A stretch of 64,000 nucleotides of DNA from JABDMH01 sp050298535 (GTDB taxonomy: Bacteria; Bacteroidota; Bacteroidia; Chitinophagales; Saprospiraceae), in contig JBNKUI010000087.1 in NCBI GenBank assembly GCA_050298535.1, forward strand, positions 903,158 through 967,157, written 5' to 3'. The position numbers and the translations under genes are program-made. Of the stretch, positions 36,835-45,971 are shown one piece after another. Positions within the stretch are counted from its first letter, which is position 1; the number at the start of each line of letters is the position of its first letter. The notes beneath the pieces are model-generated. The model ran no database searches and had not been told where the DNA came from. It worked only from the letters and a program-made list of their open reading frames with translations.

Positions 36835-38238
36835 TTGAGTAGTACAAAGCAAAGGACCATTCATAAGCCCGTTTCCATTGAGGGAATAGGTCTTCACAAC
36901 GGAGAGCATGTAACAATGATCTTCCATCCTGCTGAACCAAATCATGGCGTAAGGTTTAGAAGAATCGATTTGCCAGAGGCACCTGTATTACATGCTGATG
37001 TTAGCAAAGTGATCTCCACTAACAGAGGCACAACCATTCGCGAGCGAAATGCTCAGGTGAGTACGGTGGAGCATGTTCTTTCTGCGCTCGTCGGTCTGGG
37101 GATTGATAATGTGATGATAGAAATTAATGGTCCGGAGGTGGCCATCATCGATGGAAGCTCACAGCCCTTTGTGGATGTACTGGATAGTGCGGGTATTGAA
37201 GAGCAGGACGCTGACCGTGAGTATTTTGTCGTGGAAGAACCCATATCATACAAAGATGAAGTGACAGGCACAGAAATCGTAGCACTTCCCAATGATGAGT
37301 TTGAGGTCACTGCCATGATTGATTTCAATTCTCCAGTCCTTGGCAAGCAATATGCTTCTTTGCACAATCTGGACCGTTATCGACAGGATATTTGCTCTGC
37401 AAGGACATTTGTTTTCCTTAGGGAATTGGAGCACCTCTACAGTCAAAATCTAATAAAGGGGGGAGATCTCGAAAATGCGGTAGTTATAGTAGACCGCCTC
37501 ATGAATCAAAATGAGCTGGATGAATTGGCAAAAAAGCTTAACAAACCCAGTGTTAAAGTAGAAAAGGAAGGTGTTCTTAATAATACCGATCTGAGATACC
37601 CCAACGAACCTGCAAGGCATAAATTACTGGATCTTATTGGCGACCTGTCTCTCTTGGGAAGACCAATTAAAGGTAAGATTGTTGCCACAAAACCCGGACA
37701 TGCCTCCAACGTGGCTTTTGCCAGGATTTTAAAGGAGAAATATAAGGTTCAACGCAAGCTGAAGGGCAAGCCTAAGTACGATCCAGATGAACCAGCTATA
37801 TTGGATGTGGAAGGTGTTAAGTCAATGCTTCCTCACAGATTTCCATTCTTACTAGTGGAAAAAATAATTCACCTAAGTGATTCGGTGGTGGTTGGTGTCA
37901 AGAATGTGTCTTATCAGGAACATGTCTTCCAGGGGCACTTCCCGGGGAATCCTGTTTTTCCTGGAGTGCTGATTATTGAAGCACTTGCCCAGACAGGAGG
38001 TATCCTTGCACTGTCAAATGTTGAAAATCCCAGTGATTGGGATACATTGTTTCTTAAGATTGAAAACACAAAGTTTAAGCATCGAGTAATACCCGGTGAT
38101 ACACTAATTCTAAAAATGGAACTTTTGTCGCCCATTAGACGCGGGATTGTTCATATGCAGGGTACCGCATACGTGGGCAACAAGATTGTGGCTGAAGGTG
38201 AGTTGACGGCTCAAATATTAAATAGGACCAAACTATGA
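36835..38238 (+). CDS. lpxC/fabZ: Bifunctional LpxC deacetylase / FabZ dehydratase
   Basis: 467 residues, a fusion common in Bacteroidota. LpxC (~1-305) is the zinc deacetylase that commits to lipid A: Glu79-His80 in VSTVEHVLSALVG, His262 and Asp266 in RHKLLDLIGDLSL, His289 in KPGHASNV. FabZ (~323-460) removes water from 3-hydroxyacyl-ACP: MLPHRFPFLLVEKI and HFPGNPVFPGVLIIEALAQTGG (His368, Glu382). The start is TTG at 36835; an in-frame stop at 36823 and the first ATG at 36916, inside the conserved start, exclude an ATG start. Confidence 0.96.
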   Translation: MSSTKQRTIHKPVSIEGIGLHNGEHVTMIFHPAEPNHGVRFRRIDLPEAPVLHADVSKVISTNRGTTIRERNAQVSTVEHVLSALVGLGIDNVMIEINGPEVAIIDGSSQPFVDVLDSAGIEEQDADREYFVVEEPISYKDEVTGTEIVALPNDEFEVTAMIDFNSPVLGKQYASLHNLDRYRQDICSARTFVFLRELEHLYSQNLIKGGDLENAVVIVDRLMNQNELDELAKKLNKPSVKVEKEGVLNNTDLRYPNEPARHKLLDLIGDLSLLGRPIKGKIVATKPGHASNVAFARILKEKYKVQRKLKGKPKYDPDEPAILDVEGVKSMLPHRFPFLLVEKIIHLSDSVVVGVKNVSYQEHVFQGHFPGNPVFPGVLIIEALAQTGGILALSNVENPSDWDTLFLKIENTKFKHRVIPGDTLILKMELLSPIRRGIVHMQGTAYVGNKIVAEGELTAQILNRTKL

Positions 38239-39026
38239 TTGTTAGAGAAAATGTTTTAATCCATCCTGGAGCTAGAATTGGGGAGAATGTTCACATTGAG
38301 CCTTTCGTCACAATCGCTGAGAATGTTGTCATTGGTGATAATTGTTGGATTGGTCCCCATGTTACGATCCTAAATGGCGTTCGTATCGGTAATAATTGCC
38401 GAATCTTTCCCGGATCTGTGATCGGTGGTATTCCACAGGATCTGAAGTTTGAAGGAGAAGATAGTATCGTATGGATAGGGGACAATGTCACCATTCGTGA
38501 ATATTGCACCCTCAATAGGGGTACAAGGGCCAATTATCGCACAGAAATTCATGAGAACTGCCTGCTCATGGCGTACGTGCATGTGGCACATGATTGCATA
38601 ATCAGACGCAATTGTATTTTGGCTAATAATGTGAATCTGGCAGGTCACATTGAAATCGGTGAATACGCTACTCTTGGTGGTCTTACCGCAGTGCACCAAT
38701 TTGTAAAAATTGGAGAGCATGCTTTTGTGGGTGGTGGCTCCTTAGTGCGAAAAGACATACCGCCTTATGTGAAAGCTGCTCGAGAACCCCTCTCGTATGC
38801 CGGAATCAATTCGATTGGTTTAAGACGACGTGGATTTACTTCCGAGCAGATAAATCATATTCAGGACATTTACAGGATCATTTTTGTGCGTGGCTACAAT
38901 ACACGGCAGGCTCTAAAAATCATTGAAACTACAATACGAGTTACCAAGGAAAGGGATCGTATAGTGGAATTCATTGGTGGCGCAGATCGTGGCATCATGA
39001 AGGGATTTAAGAAGCTCAATGGCTAA
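38235..39026 (+). CDS. lpxA: UDP-N-acetylglucosamine acyltransferase
   Basis: First step of lipid A synthesis. 263 residues, hexapeptide beta-helix (~1-185) with the catalytic His in MAYVHVAHDC, HIEIGEYATLGGLTAVHQFVK-type coil, GGGSLVRKDIPPYVKAA, then a C-terminal helical part (GINSIGLRRRGFTSEQI). Overlaps lpxC/fabZ by ATGA (4 bp), which implies coupled translation. Unlike E. coli, it comes after lpxC/fabZ. Confidence 0.96.
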   Translation: MIVRENVLIHPGARIGENVHIEPFVTIAENVVIGDNCWIGPHVTILNGVRIGNNCRIFPGSVIGGIPQDLKFEGEDSIVWIGDNVTIREYCTLNRGTRANYRTEIHENCLLMAYVHVAHDCIIRRNCILANNVNLAGHIEIGEYATLGGLTAVHQFVKIGEHAFVGGGSLVRKDIPPYVKAAREPLSYAGINSIGLRRRGFTSEQINHIQDIYRIIFVRGYNTRQALKIIETTIRVTKERDRIVEFIGGADRGIMKGFKKLNG

Positions 39027-39645
39027 CGATGACCTTCTAATAACTTTGTCCGGAGTTGGTAAAAAATATCGACGATGGGTATTCAAACATATTGATTTCC
39101 AGTTTTCCAGTCACTCTTCCTACGGAATTGCAGGAAGAAATGGTACCGGTAAATCTACATTGATGCGTATCATTAGTGGATTTCTAACGCCAAGTCGGGG
39201 TACTGTAGCCTATCAAAAGAAAACGCTTCCCATTGATATGGATAAATTTGGTACGCATGTGAGTTACGTCGCACCTTATATATCAATCATTGAAGAGCTT
39301 ACTGTGGAAGAGCACATTGCATTTCATTTCAAGTTTCAGCAGGTCCATCATCTTCTGGAAAAGAATGTGCTGGAATTAGTTAAGTTGAAGGAACATCATA
39401 AAACCCTAGTGTCTGACCTCTCTTCAGGGATGATGCAACGACTCAAATTAGGACTTGCTTTATTCTCCTCCACACCCGTACTTCTTCTGGACGAACCTAC
39501 CAGCTACCTTGATCGGGAAAACCGGGTATGGTTCCACACGATGATAAACGAATATAGAGACAACCGCCTGGTTATCATTGCATCAAACGACCCTGAGGAT
39601 CTGGAATTGTGTGAGCAAATTATTGATGTAGAATCGTTTCAATAG
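39019..39645 (+). CDS. ABC transporter ATP-binding protein
   Basis: 208 residues, a lone nucleotide-binding domain: Walker A GIAGRNGTGKSTLMRIISG, signature DLSSGMMQRLKLGLALF, Walker B VLLLDEPTSYLDRE and switch His replaced by Asn in IIASNDPEDLELC. Length resembles CcmA-type exporters. No permease gene is adjacent. Its start overlaps lpxA by 8 bp, so it is made with the lipid A enzymes; a role in envelope transport is only an inference. Confidence 0.88.
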   Translation: MANDDLLITLSGVGKKYRRWVFKHIDFQFSSHSSYGIAGRNGTGKSTLMRIISGFLTPSRGTVAYQKKTLPIDMDKFGTHVSYVAPYISIIEELTVEEHIAFHFKFQQVHHLLEKNVLELVKLKEHHKTLVSDLSSGMMQRLKLGLALFSSTPVLLLDEPTSYLDRENRVWFHTMINEYRDNRLVIIASNDPEDLELCEQIIDVESFQ

Positions 39646-39649
39646 AGGA

Positions 39650-39994
39650 CTATAATTGGTCGCGGAGTTCTAGTAAGCCTGCTTTGACCTTATGCAGGGA
39701 TTTTAACATCTTCTGGCGACGAGCCATATTAGCTTTATTAGTGCGAATCTCTTTCTTGGCACCATCTAAGGTAAAGCCCTTTTCCTTGACGAGATGGTAG
39801 ATAGTTTCTAACTGTTCTATATTCTGTTTGGTGAAGCGCCTGTCACCTTTGCTATTCTTGTGAGGTTTCAAAATACTGAATTCAGATTCCCAGTATCGTA
39901 TCAGTGATTTTGAAACGTCAAACATCTCAGCTACCTCCCCAATGGAATAGTACAGCTTTGTGAGTTCGGATGTTTTTCTATCCATGGGATTCAT
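39650..39994 (-). CDS. MerR-family transcriptional regulator
   Basis: 114 residues with an N-terminal winged helix-turn-helix: YYSIGEVAEMFDVSKSLIRYW and GDRRFTKQNIEQLETIYHL. The C-terminal ~40 residues are basic and coiled and lack the Cys residues of metal sensors. Effector unknown. Stop lies 4 bp from the convergent ABC gene. Confidence 0.9.
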   Translation of the reverse strand: MNPMDRKTSELTKLYYSIGEVAEMFDVSKSLIRYWESEFSILKPHKNSKGDRRFTKQNIEQLETIYHLVKEKGFTLDGAKKEIRTNKANMARRQKMLKSLHKVKAGLLELRDQL

Positions 39995-40243
39995 ATTAAA
40001 CCCTAAATTATAAGAAAAATATCAATATGAATGGAAAATTCAGAATACTTTTTCGACCCTGATGGCTATATCATTTAGAAAATTCATATCATATGAAACA
40101 ATTTTATATATAGTGATAATCTATCCTTCCAAAATCTGAGCTAGGTAGGTTTACCAAAACGGATGGTCACCAAACTCACTAGCGTAAATGCAAAACTGTG
40201 AAAAAGAGGTTGTGTACTATTCTGAATTTAACGGAACAGTTCC

Positions 40244-41278
40244 CTAGAAAAGCAAAAAATTCAACAGTATAGCTATTACTACGAAAAAACTCATCAAAAT
40301 CGGATAGGTGATGACTAATAATATAAATTTTAATATCGTTTTGGTCCAGCTTTGCATGTAGAACCGCTTCATGGCCAGAATGATATATATCATAAAAAAC
40401 AGAAGTAACCAGGTAATCAAACTTTCGAAAGCTGGCACCCAGAAATTAATAGTCGCCAGAATAATTATTCCTATCAAGAAAGCTGAATGAATATCGAGCG
40501 AAAAAACTAGATGCTCAACGTAATATCGATTTCTTCTAATGTATAATAACTTAAGAATTAGTGCAATAAATGGAATAAATGCCATTATAATCCAGGGGAT
40601 GTTGCTCACTACATAGCTGACCAACGACTTTGGACTTTGAACTAATTTGAGCTCCTGGTGGAGTACTAGTCGATTGATAAAGCCTTCGACATGATATTTA
40701 TCCAGAAGAATCTCAGGAGTCAGGTTATTAAAATCCCGAATGGAAACCTTCAGTGGTCTTTTTTCCCACAAGAGTATTAGGTTTTCGTTTAATGAAATAG
40801 AATCCGATTGCACGTCAATCTGAATTCGTAAATCGTGTTGAATACTATCTCTTATGGTCTCAAATTGTGGTCCAGGTAATCGATCTTCCAGAATTAAACT
40901 GAGAGAATCGAGTACCGCGAGCTGATCCTTTTTACCCGTATACCATGCTACATCCACATCAGAAACCTCCTCAAGGTCAATTCCTGAATACCTAAGTGCC
41001 GCAAGTGCCAAAATGATAAGTAGTAAAAATAGGCGAAAGGGGTTAACGTGCAGTTTTCTCTTTCCAGCAAAATACTCAATCGATAGTCTACCTGGAGTAA
41101 GAAACGCCTTCAAAGAGGTAGGTAGTCGTCCATCCAGATTTAACTGTTCGGTAAAGAACTCTCTGAAAATCTGATAGAGTGGAACCTTACCATCGTGAGC
41201 AGGTTGACCACAATGTGGACAATACCTCGACGAGTCATCAAGCCTGGTGGAACAGTTTAAACAATGAGCTAAGGACAT
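40244..41278 (-). CDS. DUF3667-like zinc-ribbon membrane protein
   Basis: 344 residues. N-terminal zinc ribbon with Cys6, Cys9, Cys20, Cys23 (CLNC ... CPHC), then NLDGRLPTSLKAFLTPGRLS, the segment typical of DUF3667, a membrane helix (~83-97), a charged loop (~100-215) with many Asp/Ser, and four C-terminal helices. Function unknown in the family. Single gene; a ~250-bp spacer separates it from merR and shows no clear element. Confidence 0.72.
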   Translation of the reverse strand: MSLAHCLNCSTRLDDSSRYCPHCGQPAHDGKVPLYQIFREFFTEQLNLDGRLPTSLKAFLTPGRLSIEYFAGKRKLHVNPFRLFLLLIILALAALRYSGIDLEEVSDVDVAWYTGKKDQLAVLDSLSLILEDRLPGPQFETIRDSIQHDLRIQIDVQSDSISLNENLILLWEKRPLKVSIRDFNNLTPEILLDKYHVEGFINRLVLHQELKLVQSPKSLVSYVVSNIPWIIMAFIPFIALILKLLYIRRNRYYVEHLVFSLDIHSAFLIGIIILATINFWVPAFESLITWLLLFFMIYIILAMKRFYMQSWTKTILKFILLVITYPILMSFFVVIAILLNFLLF

Positions 41279-41366
41279 GAGACCTATTTACCAACAAGAC
41301 GAAGGTAATACTAAAAGAGATGCAGGCTAACACTGATACTAATACTCTAATGGAGGAGGATGTGAT

Positions 41367-42353
41367 CTAATCAAATGATTTATTGGCCTCCAAAGCCATG
41401 TGCACCATCTCTTCATATTCCTCTGGCGTCAAACCATCCATACAATAATGAATAGGATTGATTGCTTTTCCTTTGAATCGAATTTCGTAATGAAGGTGCG
41501 GTGCGGTGGATGTACCCGTATTACCGATAGTCCCAATCTGTTGACCTTTCTTCACCTGCTGGCCGACTCGTACCTCCATATCTTGCATGTGCGCATATAA
41601 TGAAGTATAGCCATACCCATGGTCAATCAGAATGTTGTTTCCATAGCCACTTTTGTCCTTTCGCACCCGGGTGACTTTCCCGTCGCCTGTGGCCTGGATA
41701 GGAGTACCCTTTGGTGCAGTAAAATCTAATCCTTCATGCATCTTCGGTATCTTATGCACAGGGTGTAATCGCATGCCAAACCCAGAGAGATATTTAATTT
41801 TTCGCTTAAGCTGATCTGATCTCACCGGTTTGATGGATGGAATAGCATTTAGGTAAGCTTCTTTTTCACCTGCCACAAATTCGAGAGAGTCCAATGACCT
41901 GGACTGTAGTGTCAATTGCCTGGCCAGTTGATCCGCTTTTTGCAAGGTACCTACCAGGAGATCTCCTGAATTCTTGTAGTTGGTGAGTTCCGCATAGGGC
42001 GTGTGACCCCCGACTCCTGCATTCCATATATCCTGATCGATGGGTTCAATACCAAAAATCATTCTATGTACATTCGCATCCCGGTCCTGAATGTTACCCA
42101 GGACTTTCGACATCATCTCTACCTGTTCGTTGATGGCTAGATACTTGATTTTCATCTGATCCATTTCCCTCACAAGAGATTGTTCGCGAAGAGAAGGGAA
42201 GTAATTCGTTAAAGCGATATTCAGACCAAAGGCAACCACACACACGAGGGCACTGAAACCCAGAACGTTCCAGACGCGTTTTCCAAGAGGTTTCCGATAC
42301 TTCTCAAAGGTGAGTGTCTTTGGATTGTAGACAAACTTTTCCTTTTTCATCAA
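41367..42353 (-). CDS. M23 family metallopeptidase (LytM type)
   Basis: 328 residues. Basic N-terminus, one membrane helix (~29-50), a periplasmic coiled coil (~55-95 and 130-165), and a LytM domain (~195-310) with His206 and Asp210 in MHEGLDFTAPKGTPI, His255 in SLYAHMQDM and HLHYE (His286, His288). All zinc and catalytic positions are kept, so a peptidoglycan endopeptidase is likely. Divergent from alaS. Confidence 0.92.
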   Translation of the reverse strand: MMKKEKFVYNPKTLTFEKYRKPLGKRVWNVLGFSALVCVVAFGLNIALTNYFPSLREQSLVREMDQMKIKYLAINEQVEMMSKVLGNIQDRDANVHRMIFGIEPIDQDIWNAGVGGHTPYAELTNYKNSGDLLVGTLQKADQLARQLTLQSRSLDSLEFVAGEKEAYLNAIPSIKPVRSDQLKRKIKYLSGFGMRLHPVHKIPKMHEGLDFTAPKGTPIQATGDGKVTRVRKDKSGYGNNILIDHGYGYTSLYAHMQDMEVRVGQQVKKGQQIGTIGNTGTSTAPHLHYEIRFKGKAINPIHYCMDGLTPEEYEEMVHMALEANKSFD

Positions 42354-42368
42354 CTGAGGCTTTATTAG

Positions 42369-42400
42369 TTGAATTAACTACTTTTGTCAACTTAGTTTTG
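42369..42400 (+). promoter_or_regulatory. Candidate alaS promoter
   Basis: TTG (42369-42371), 21-bp spacer, TAGTTTTG (42393-42400). A second -7 match, TACTTTTG, lies at 42379-42386. Leader to the ATG at 42506 would be ~100 bases. Confidence 0.35.
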
Positions 42401-42422
42401 GATCGTTCTTGATGGGACAGTG

Positions 42423-42454
42423 CAAAGGTATCAACCAGCCATCAAGTTACCAAA
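42423..42454 (-). promoter_or_regulatory. Candidate promoter of the M23 peptidase gene
   Basis: On the minus strand TTTG (42454-42451), 20-bp spacer, TACCTTTG (42430-42423). Start expected near 42417, ~64 bases before the ATG. It faces the alaS promoter, so the two transcripts would overlap. Confidence 0.45.
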
Positions 42455-42505
42455 TTTTATTAGATATCAATGCTTTAACGGGCGTCCTCATTGTTAAAAC
42501 TACAC

Positions 42506-45127
42506 ATGGATTCAAAGAAAATTAGACAGCAATTCTTCGATTTTTTTCACTCAAAAGATCACAAGATTGTCCCTTCGGCACCTATCGTAAACAAAAATGA
42601 TCCAACACTCATGTTTACAAATGCAGGGATGAATCAGTTTAAGGATTACTTTCTGGGAAATCAGACACCACCACATACACGTCTGGCCGATACGCAGAAA
42701 TGTCTCAGAGTATCTGGAAAGCACAATGATCTCGAGGAGGTTGGGGTGGATAGTTACCATCATACTATGTTTGAAATGCTGGGTAACTGGTCTTTTGGTG
42801 ATTATTTTAAAAAAGAAGCCATAGCCTGGGCATGGGAGCTACTTACGGCTGAATATGGATTAGATAAAGAACGCCTCTATGTCACTGTATTTGGAGGTGA
42901 TGAAGGTGAGGATCTCGATGTCGATAATGAAGCTGTTGCCTTTTGGAAAGAGTGGGTGCCGGAAGAACGCATATTATTCTTTGGTAAAAAGGACAATTTC
43001 TGGGAAATGGGAGACACGGGTCCATGTGGACCTTGCTCAGAAATACATATTGACCTAAGATCGGATGATGAGCGGGCAGCCACATCGGCGGCAGGGCTAG
43101 TGAACAAGGACGACCCTCGAGTCATTGAAATTTGGAATCTCGTATTTATCCAGTACAACCGAAAACAAGATGGTAGCCTGGAACTCCTTCCTGCAAAACA
43201 TGTCGACACAGGAATGGGTTTTGAAAGACTCTGTATGAGTCTGCAAGGAAAGACCTCCAACTATGATACGGATCTCTTCACTCCATTTATCTCTTTCATA
43301 GAAAAAGAAACGGGATTCTCATATGGCAGTTCATATGCCAGTGATGCAAAATCCGACATGGCAATGCGTGTGATAGCGGATCATGTTCGTGCCGTGTGTT
43401 TCACTGTGGCGGATGGCGCTATGCCCAGCAACACAGGAGCAGGATATGTGATACGCCGAATTTTGAGAAGAGCGGTACGCTATTATTATTCATTTCTTGA
43501 TCGTAAGACACCATTACTACACCTGCTGGTGCCATTAGTGGCTGATCTCTTTGAAGAAACATTTCCAGAGGTAAAGCAACAGTTGGCCTTCCTTACTAAA
43601 GTAATTCTCGAAGAGGAACGATCATTTCTTCGCACATTGGAAGCAGGCTTGAAGCGACTTGAAGGTCTGGACACTAAGGATGCTAAAGTGAGTGGACAGG
43701 ATGCTTTTGAATTGTATGATACGTTTGGATTTCCTATCGACCTAACCAGACTCATAGCGGCTGAGAATGGTTGGACCGTAGACGAGAATGGTTTTGAAAA
43801 AGCACTTCAAGCACAGCGAGATCGCTCCAAGGCTGATGCAAAGAAAGAGGTCGGTGACTGGACCATTGTGATGCCGGATGAAGAGAGCGTCTTTGTCGGT
43901 TATGATACGTTGTCTTTATCTAATGTCCATGTAATCAAATATCGTACGGTCAAAGTGAAAGAGAAAGACCAATTGCAACTAGTGTTGGATCGTACTCCTT
44001 TCTATGGTGAATCTGGAGGACAAGTGGGAGATACCGGACTCCTTTTACAAGGTGATTTGCAGATCAAAGTTCTCGATACTGTGAAGGAAAATGATCTGAT
44101 CATTCACCTCGTGGATAAGTGGCCATCAGCATTTGATAAGCCGTTACAGGCTAAGGTGAATGAGAATAGACGGCACCTGACGGAGAATAACCACACTGCA
44201 ACACATCTTTTACATGCAGCCCTGAGAAGGATACTTGGCGAGCATGTGACACAAAAGGGATCACTAGTCAATGATAAATACCTCCGATTTGACTTCTCAC
44301 ATTTTCAAAAAATGACAGATGAAGAGATTAGAGCTGTTGAAGGAATAGTGAATGACAGAATACGTCAAAATATTCAGCGAAAAGAAGATCGTGGAATTCC
44401 CATAAGCGAGGCCAAAGAATCGGGTGCAACCATGCTTTTTGGTGAAAAATATGGTGACGAAGTACGCATGATTACCTTTGATCCTCATTATTCCATTGAA
44501 CTGTGTGGAGGGTGTCACGTGCCAGCTACCGGAAATATTGGCCTGTTTAAGATTGTGAGCGAGAGTGCTATCGCCGCCGGAGTCAGAAGGATTGAAGCTG
44601 TGACCGCTCAAGGTGCTGAGGCCTATCTGCGTGGTGAATTGGATGAATTAGAGGCTGTGAGAAAACAATTCAAAAATGCCTCCAAAGTAGTGGATCAAAT
44701 CGCTGCACTCCAGGAAGAAAATAAAGCCCTGCAGAAAAAAATTGAGAAACTTCAGTTAGCCGAAGTAGCTAAGATTAGGAAGCAATTGAAGGATCAAATC
44801 AAAGAGGTGAATGGCATTCAGTTTCTTGCTGCAGTGGTAGAAAACCAAGATGGCAAATCTCTCAAGACGTTGATTTTTCAATTGGAAAATGAGCTTGAAA
44901 ATGCCTTCCTGGTATTGGGTACGGTATCTAATGGAAAACCACAACTAATGGTTGCTATAAGTAAAGACCTATCTACTGAGTCGGATCTTCACGCAGGAAA
45001 CATCGTAAGAGAACTGGCTAAAGAAATTCAAGGGGGTGGGGGCGGCCAACCGTTCTTCGCTAGTGCCGGAGGTAAGAATCCGGACGGGCTGAAAAATGCG
45101 ATTGAAAAAGCAGCATCATACTTATAA
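42506..45127 (+). CDS. alaS: Alanine-tRNA ligase
   Basis: 873 residues from ATG 42506; a TTG-started frame five codons longer is less likely because the protein normally begins near MDSKKIRQQFFDFF. Class II catalytic domain with LMFTNAGMNQFKDYFLG, HHTMFEMLGNWSFGDYFKKE and GAGYVIRRILRRAVRY; editing domain with HTATHLLHAALRRILG and CGGCHVPATG (zinc ligands); C-terminal coiled coil and C-Ala domain ending GGGGGQPFFASAGGKNPDGL. Complete and typical. Confidence 0.97.
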   Translation: MDSKKIRQQFFDFFHSKDHKIVPSAPIVNKNDPTLMFTNAGMNQFKDYFLGNQTPPHTRLADTQKCLRVSGKHNDLEEVGVDSYHHTMFEMLGNWSFGDYFKKEAIAWAWELLTAEYGLDKERLYVTVFGGDEGEDLDVDNEAVAFWKEWVPEERILFFGKKDNFWEMGDTGPCGPCSEIHIDLRSDDERAATSAAGLVNKDDPRVIEIWNLVFIQYNRKQDGSLELLPAKHVDTGMGFERLCMSLQGKTSNYDTDLFTPFISFIEKETGFSYGSSYASDAKSDMAMRVIADHVRAVCFTVADGAMPSNTGAGYVIRRILRRAVRYYYSFLDRKTPLLHLLVPLVADLFEETFPEVKQQLAFLTKVILEEERSFLRTLEAGLKRLEGLDTKDAKVSGQDAFELYDTFGFPIDLTRLIAAENGWTVDENGFEKALQAQRDRSKADAKKEVGDWTIVMPDEESVFVGYDTLSLSNVHVIKYRTVKVKEKDQLQLVLDRTPFYGESGGQVGDTGLLLQGDLQIKVLDTVKENDLIIHLVDKWPSAFDKPLQAKVNENRRHLTENNHTATHLLHAALRRILGEHVTQKGSLVNDKYLRFDFSHFQKMTDEEIRAVEGIVNDRIRQNIQRKEDRGIPISEAKESGATMLFGEKYGDEVRMITFDPHYSIELCGGCHVPATGNIGLFKIVSESAIAAGVRRIEAVTAQGAEAYLRGELDELEAVRKQFKNASKVVDQIAALQEENKALQKKIEKLQLAEVAKIRKQLKDQIKEVNGIQFLAAVVENQDGKSLKTLIFQLENELENAFLVLGTVSNGKPQLMVAISKDLSTESDLHAGNIVRELAKEIQGGGGGQPFFASAGGKNPDGLKNAIEKAASYL

Positions 45128-45971
45128 AAGATTGATTACCCAGGAGGGAAACATAGAATCATACGACGGACTCAGTCTGTCGACCCGGTACTGGATACCT
45201 GAACATTCAAAGGCCTCGAGTCTTCTCATTATAGTGCACGGCATCGGTGAGCACATTGCCCGTTACCAACACCTGGCGGAGATGCTGACCCAACAGGGCG
45301 TTGTAATAGCAGGGTATGACATGAGGGGACATGGTCTGTCCGAGGGGCCACGAGCCTATGTGCATCAATGGTCTGATTATATTTCCGATCTCAAGGTATT
45401 TGTTGATGATACTTTGAAACACTGGCAAAATTTACCCGTGTTTTACCTGGGACATAGCCTGGGCGGATTGATTCTTGTCGATTTTCTGATAAAGCATAGC
45501 CACGTGTTGACCGGTGTGATTTTATCATCTCCCGCACTAAAGGTTTCCGAAGACTTGTCTCCGATGCTACAAAAACTCGCACCTGTCTTATCAGCGCTAG
45601 TTCCTAAATTAAAGACGGTGCCACTTGATACACAGCACATTTCCCGGGATCAGACCGTAGTGCAACGATATGAAAATGATCCCTTAATATACCACGATGG
45701 AGTAAGAGCGCGCACAGGTGGAGAGGTACTAAAAGCCACCAACCGACTACAGTCTCGCATTCCTCGATTTAATTATCCGGTCTTACTCATGCATGGTACC
45801 GCTGATAAATTGACAGATCCTGAAGGTTCCAGAGTATTTTACGATACGATATCTTCTGAGGATAAGTCCCTGGATCTAATGGAGGGGTGGTATCACGAGT
45901 TGCTGAACGAGCCTGGTAAGGATCAGATCCTGGAGAGGATTTCATCCTGGATGTCAGATCGTGGGTCTTAG
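45096..45971 (+). CDS. Alpha/beta hydrolase, monoacylglycerol lipase-like
   Basis: 291 residues. Seen: LIIVHGIGEHIARYQHLAEM, GYDMRGHGLSEGPRAYV, nucleophile elbow FYLGHSLGGL, Asp in MHGTADKLTDPEGS and the late His in EGWYHELLNEPG, a full Ser-Asp-His set of the Hydrolase_4 group (monoglyceride lipases, lysophospholipases). No signal peptide. The ATG overlaps alaS by 32 bp; a TTG at 45132 is an alternative start that would remove the overlap. The 3' end overlaps aat by 18 bp (convergent). Confidence 0.88.
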   Translation: MRLKKQHHTYKRLITQEGNIESYDGLSLSTRYWIPEHSKASSLLIIVHGIGEHIARYQHLAEMLTQQGVVIAGYDMRGHGLSEGPRAYVHQWSDYISDLKVFVDDTLKHWQNLPVFYLGHSLGGLILVDFLIKHSHVLTGVILSSPALKVSEDLSPMLQKLAPVLSALVPKLKTVPLDTQHISRDQTVVQRYENDPLIYHDGVRARTGGEVLKATNRLQSRIPRFNYPVLLMHGTADKLTDPEGSRVFYDTISSEDKSLDLMEGWYHELLNEPGKDQILERISSWMSDRGS

